Shown: positions 6,582 through 7,412 of the stretch, piece after piece
Layout: every line of letters starts with the position of its first letter
How positions within the stretch are numbered: position 1 is the first letter of the stretch
Source of the DNA: Burkholderiales bacterium UBA4615
GTDB lineage: Bacteria > Pseudomonadota > Gammaproteobacteria > Burkholderiales > Burkholderiaceae_E
Assembly: GCA_002386465.1 (NCBI GenBank)
Contig: DGIT01000093.1
Span: forward strand, 1-7,412
Reading direction: 5' to 3'
Length of the DNA stretch: 7,412 nt
Notes under the pieces: generated by a model
What the model was told of the DNA's origin: nothing
Database searches by the model: none
The model's input: only the letters and a program-made list of their open reading frames with translations
Program-made: the position numbers and the translations under genes

Positions 6582-7250
6582 ATGGACTTCGAACGCGCAC
6601 GCTTCAACATGATCGAGCAGCAGATCCGACCCTGGAATGTCCTGGATCCGGATGTGCTGGCCCTGCTGTCGGCTGTAAGACGCGAGGATTTTGTGCCGTC
6701 ATCCATGCGCGCGATGGCCTTTGCCGACCTGGAACTGCCGCTCCTGGTCGATGGAAAATCGACCGGAGAGGTCATGCTGGCGCCCAAGCTCGAAGCGCGG
6801 CTACTGCAGGAATTACGGGTCAAACACCACGAGACCGTGTTGGAAATCGGTGCCGGGTCCGGCCATATGGCGGCCTTGCTGGCACGACAGGCTCGACATG
6901 TGGACACCTTCGAAGTTCATCCCGGACTGGCTGCGTTCGCACGCAGCAATCTGGCGCGCTCCGCCGTGGGCAATGTCACCGTGACTGACGCGGACGGCTC
7001 ACGCGACCATGCCGCGCTGCCAACCTACGATGTGATTATGCTGTCCGGGTCGGTGGCTCGCGCGCCCGAGTCGCTGCTGAGCAAGCTCAACCCGGGTGGG
7101 CGTCTGATCGCCATCGAGGGCGATTTGCCGGTCATGCAGGCTCGGCTTCACACCCTCAGCACCGCGGGCGGTCTCACCACTCAGACCCTTTTTGAAACAG
7201 TGACCCAGCGACTGCACGGATTCGTCGCGGCGCCTGCGTTCGCGTTCTAA
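6582..7250 (+). CDS. Protein-L-isoaspartate O-methyltransferase-like (Pcm family) SAM-dependent protein, 222 residues
   Basis: The product is a cytoplasmic Rossmann-fold methyltransferase homologue of normal Pcm length. The N-terminal helix MIEQQIRPWNVLDPDVL and REDFVP (about 35-39) match the Pcm N-terminus. SAM motif I is VLEIGAGSGH (about 86-95). Later blocks are YDVIMLSGS (149-157) and LNPGGRLIAIEG (169-180). Classical enzymes repair isoaspartyl residues and carry a catalytic loop of the form T-I-S-x-P. Here the corresponding stretch (about 58-68) reads GKSTGEVMLAP, so the usual Ser aligns with Gly and the Pro with Val. SAM binding looks intact, but repair activity is doubtful. I chose the ATG at 6582, 10 bp after the RND stop; an upstream in-frame TTG (6555) lies inside the RND gene. 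As far as I know, betaproteobacterial homologues of this type commonly precede a rhodanese gene, as here. Confidence 0.88.
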   Translation: MDFERARFNMIEQQIRPWNVLDPDVLALLSAVRREDFVPSSMRAMAFADLELPLLVDGKSTGEVMLAPKLEARLLQELRVKHHETVLEIGAGSGHMAALLARQARHVDTFEVHPGLAAFARSNLARSAVGNVTVTDADGSRDHAALPTYDVIMLSGSVARAPESLLSKLNPGGRLIAIEGDLPVMQARLHTLSTAGGLTTQTLFETVTQRLHGFVAAPAFAF

Positions 7251-7266
7251 ACGGACAGGCTGAACC

Positions 7267-7412
7267 ATGAAGCAGATGAGCGCCCAGGAACTGGCTGAGT
7301 GGCTGCGAAGCGGCAGTCAGCCGCAACCCCTGCTGCTCGACGTTCGTGAACCCTGGGAGTTCGAGATCGGCGCCCTGCCCGGTGCCCAATCGATGCCCAT
7401 GGGCGATGTGCC
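7267..7412 (+). CDS. Rhodanese-like domain protein, first 48 residues (3' end outside window)
   Basis: The frame opens with ATG at 7267, 16 bp after the methyltransferase-like stop, with AGG 7 nt upstream as a weak ribosome-binding site. It runs off the window. The visible residues show the start of a rhodanese fold: an N-terminal helix (SAQELAEWL), then LLLDVREPWEF (22-32), the family's DVRE-x-x-E-[FY] signature. GALPGAQSMPM (36-45) follows, matching the usual GHIPGA-x-x-[IL]-P block with Leu in place of His. The catalytic cysteine loop would lie beyond the window, so sulfurtransferase activity cannot be judged. No signal peptide is seen, suggesting a cytoplasmic single-domain protein of about 110 residues. 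Its position suggests co-transcription with the upstream genes. Confidence 0.9.
   Translation, partial: MKQMSAQELAEWLRSGSQPQPLLLDVREPWEFEIGALPGAQSMPMGDV

Noticed and set aside
1..7412. CRISPR array, tRNA/rRNA, insertion sequence or phage attachment site
   Set aside because: I saw no regularly spaced repeats, no tRNA-like cloverleaf, no transposase and no terminal repeats; the only striking repeat is the operator-like pair at 1429-1482.

Overview
The window looks like chromosomal DNA from a GC-rich proteobacterium, most likely a betaproteobacterium of the Burkholderiales. The basis is high GC, strong use of G/C-ending codons, and the order RND pump, isoaspartyl-methyltransferase-like gene, rhodanese. 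From general knowledge, that pair of small genes often sits just upstream of a TolC-type outer-membrane gene in Burkholderiales. The species cannot be named from the sequence. No rRNA, tRNA, CRISPR array or insertion sequence was seen.

Layout: (1) 1-1350, minus strand: a two-gene unit. A ten-helix DMT/EamA-family transporter (466-1350) is followed, with a 4-bp ATGA overlap, by a metallo-beta-lactamase-fold hydrolase that runs off the left edge (1-469). (2) 1351-1571: a 221-bp divergent regulatory region dominated by a perfect 19-bp inverted repeat with a 16-bp spacer (1429-1447 / 1464-1482). Each arm carries a TTGACT -35-like hexamer pointing inward. (3) 1572-7412, plus strand: a tightly packed operon. 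It contains a TetR/AcrR-type repressor, an RND periplasmic adaptor (4-bp overlap with the repressor), a 1040-residue HAE1-type RND pump (12-bp gap), a divergent protein-L-isoaspartate O-methyltransferase-like protein (10-bp gap), and the start of a rhodanese-domain protein (16-bp gap) that runs off the right edge.

How the genes may work together (inference): the TetR protein probably binds the inverted repeat and represses its own pump operon. Because the site sits between the two divergent units, it may also repress the DMT exporter and hydrolase. That would put a tripartite RND pump, a single-component inner-membrane exporter and an MBL-fold hydrolase under one sensor, as a detoxification divergon. 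The pump's outer-membrane partner is not in the window and may be the next gene after the rhodanese.

The components belong to known families, and no wholly new system is evident. The least ordinary points are the operator architecture, the apparent coupling of two exporters and a hydrolase, the altered catalytic loop of the methyltransferase-like protein, and a possible short leader ORF whose stop overlaps the repressor start codon.
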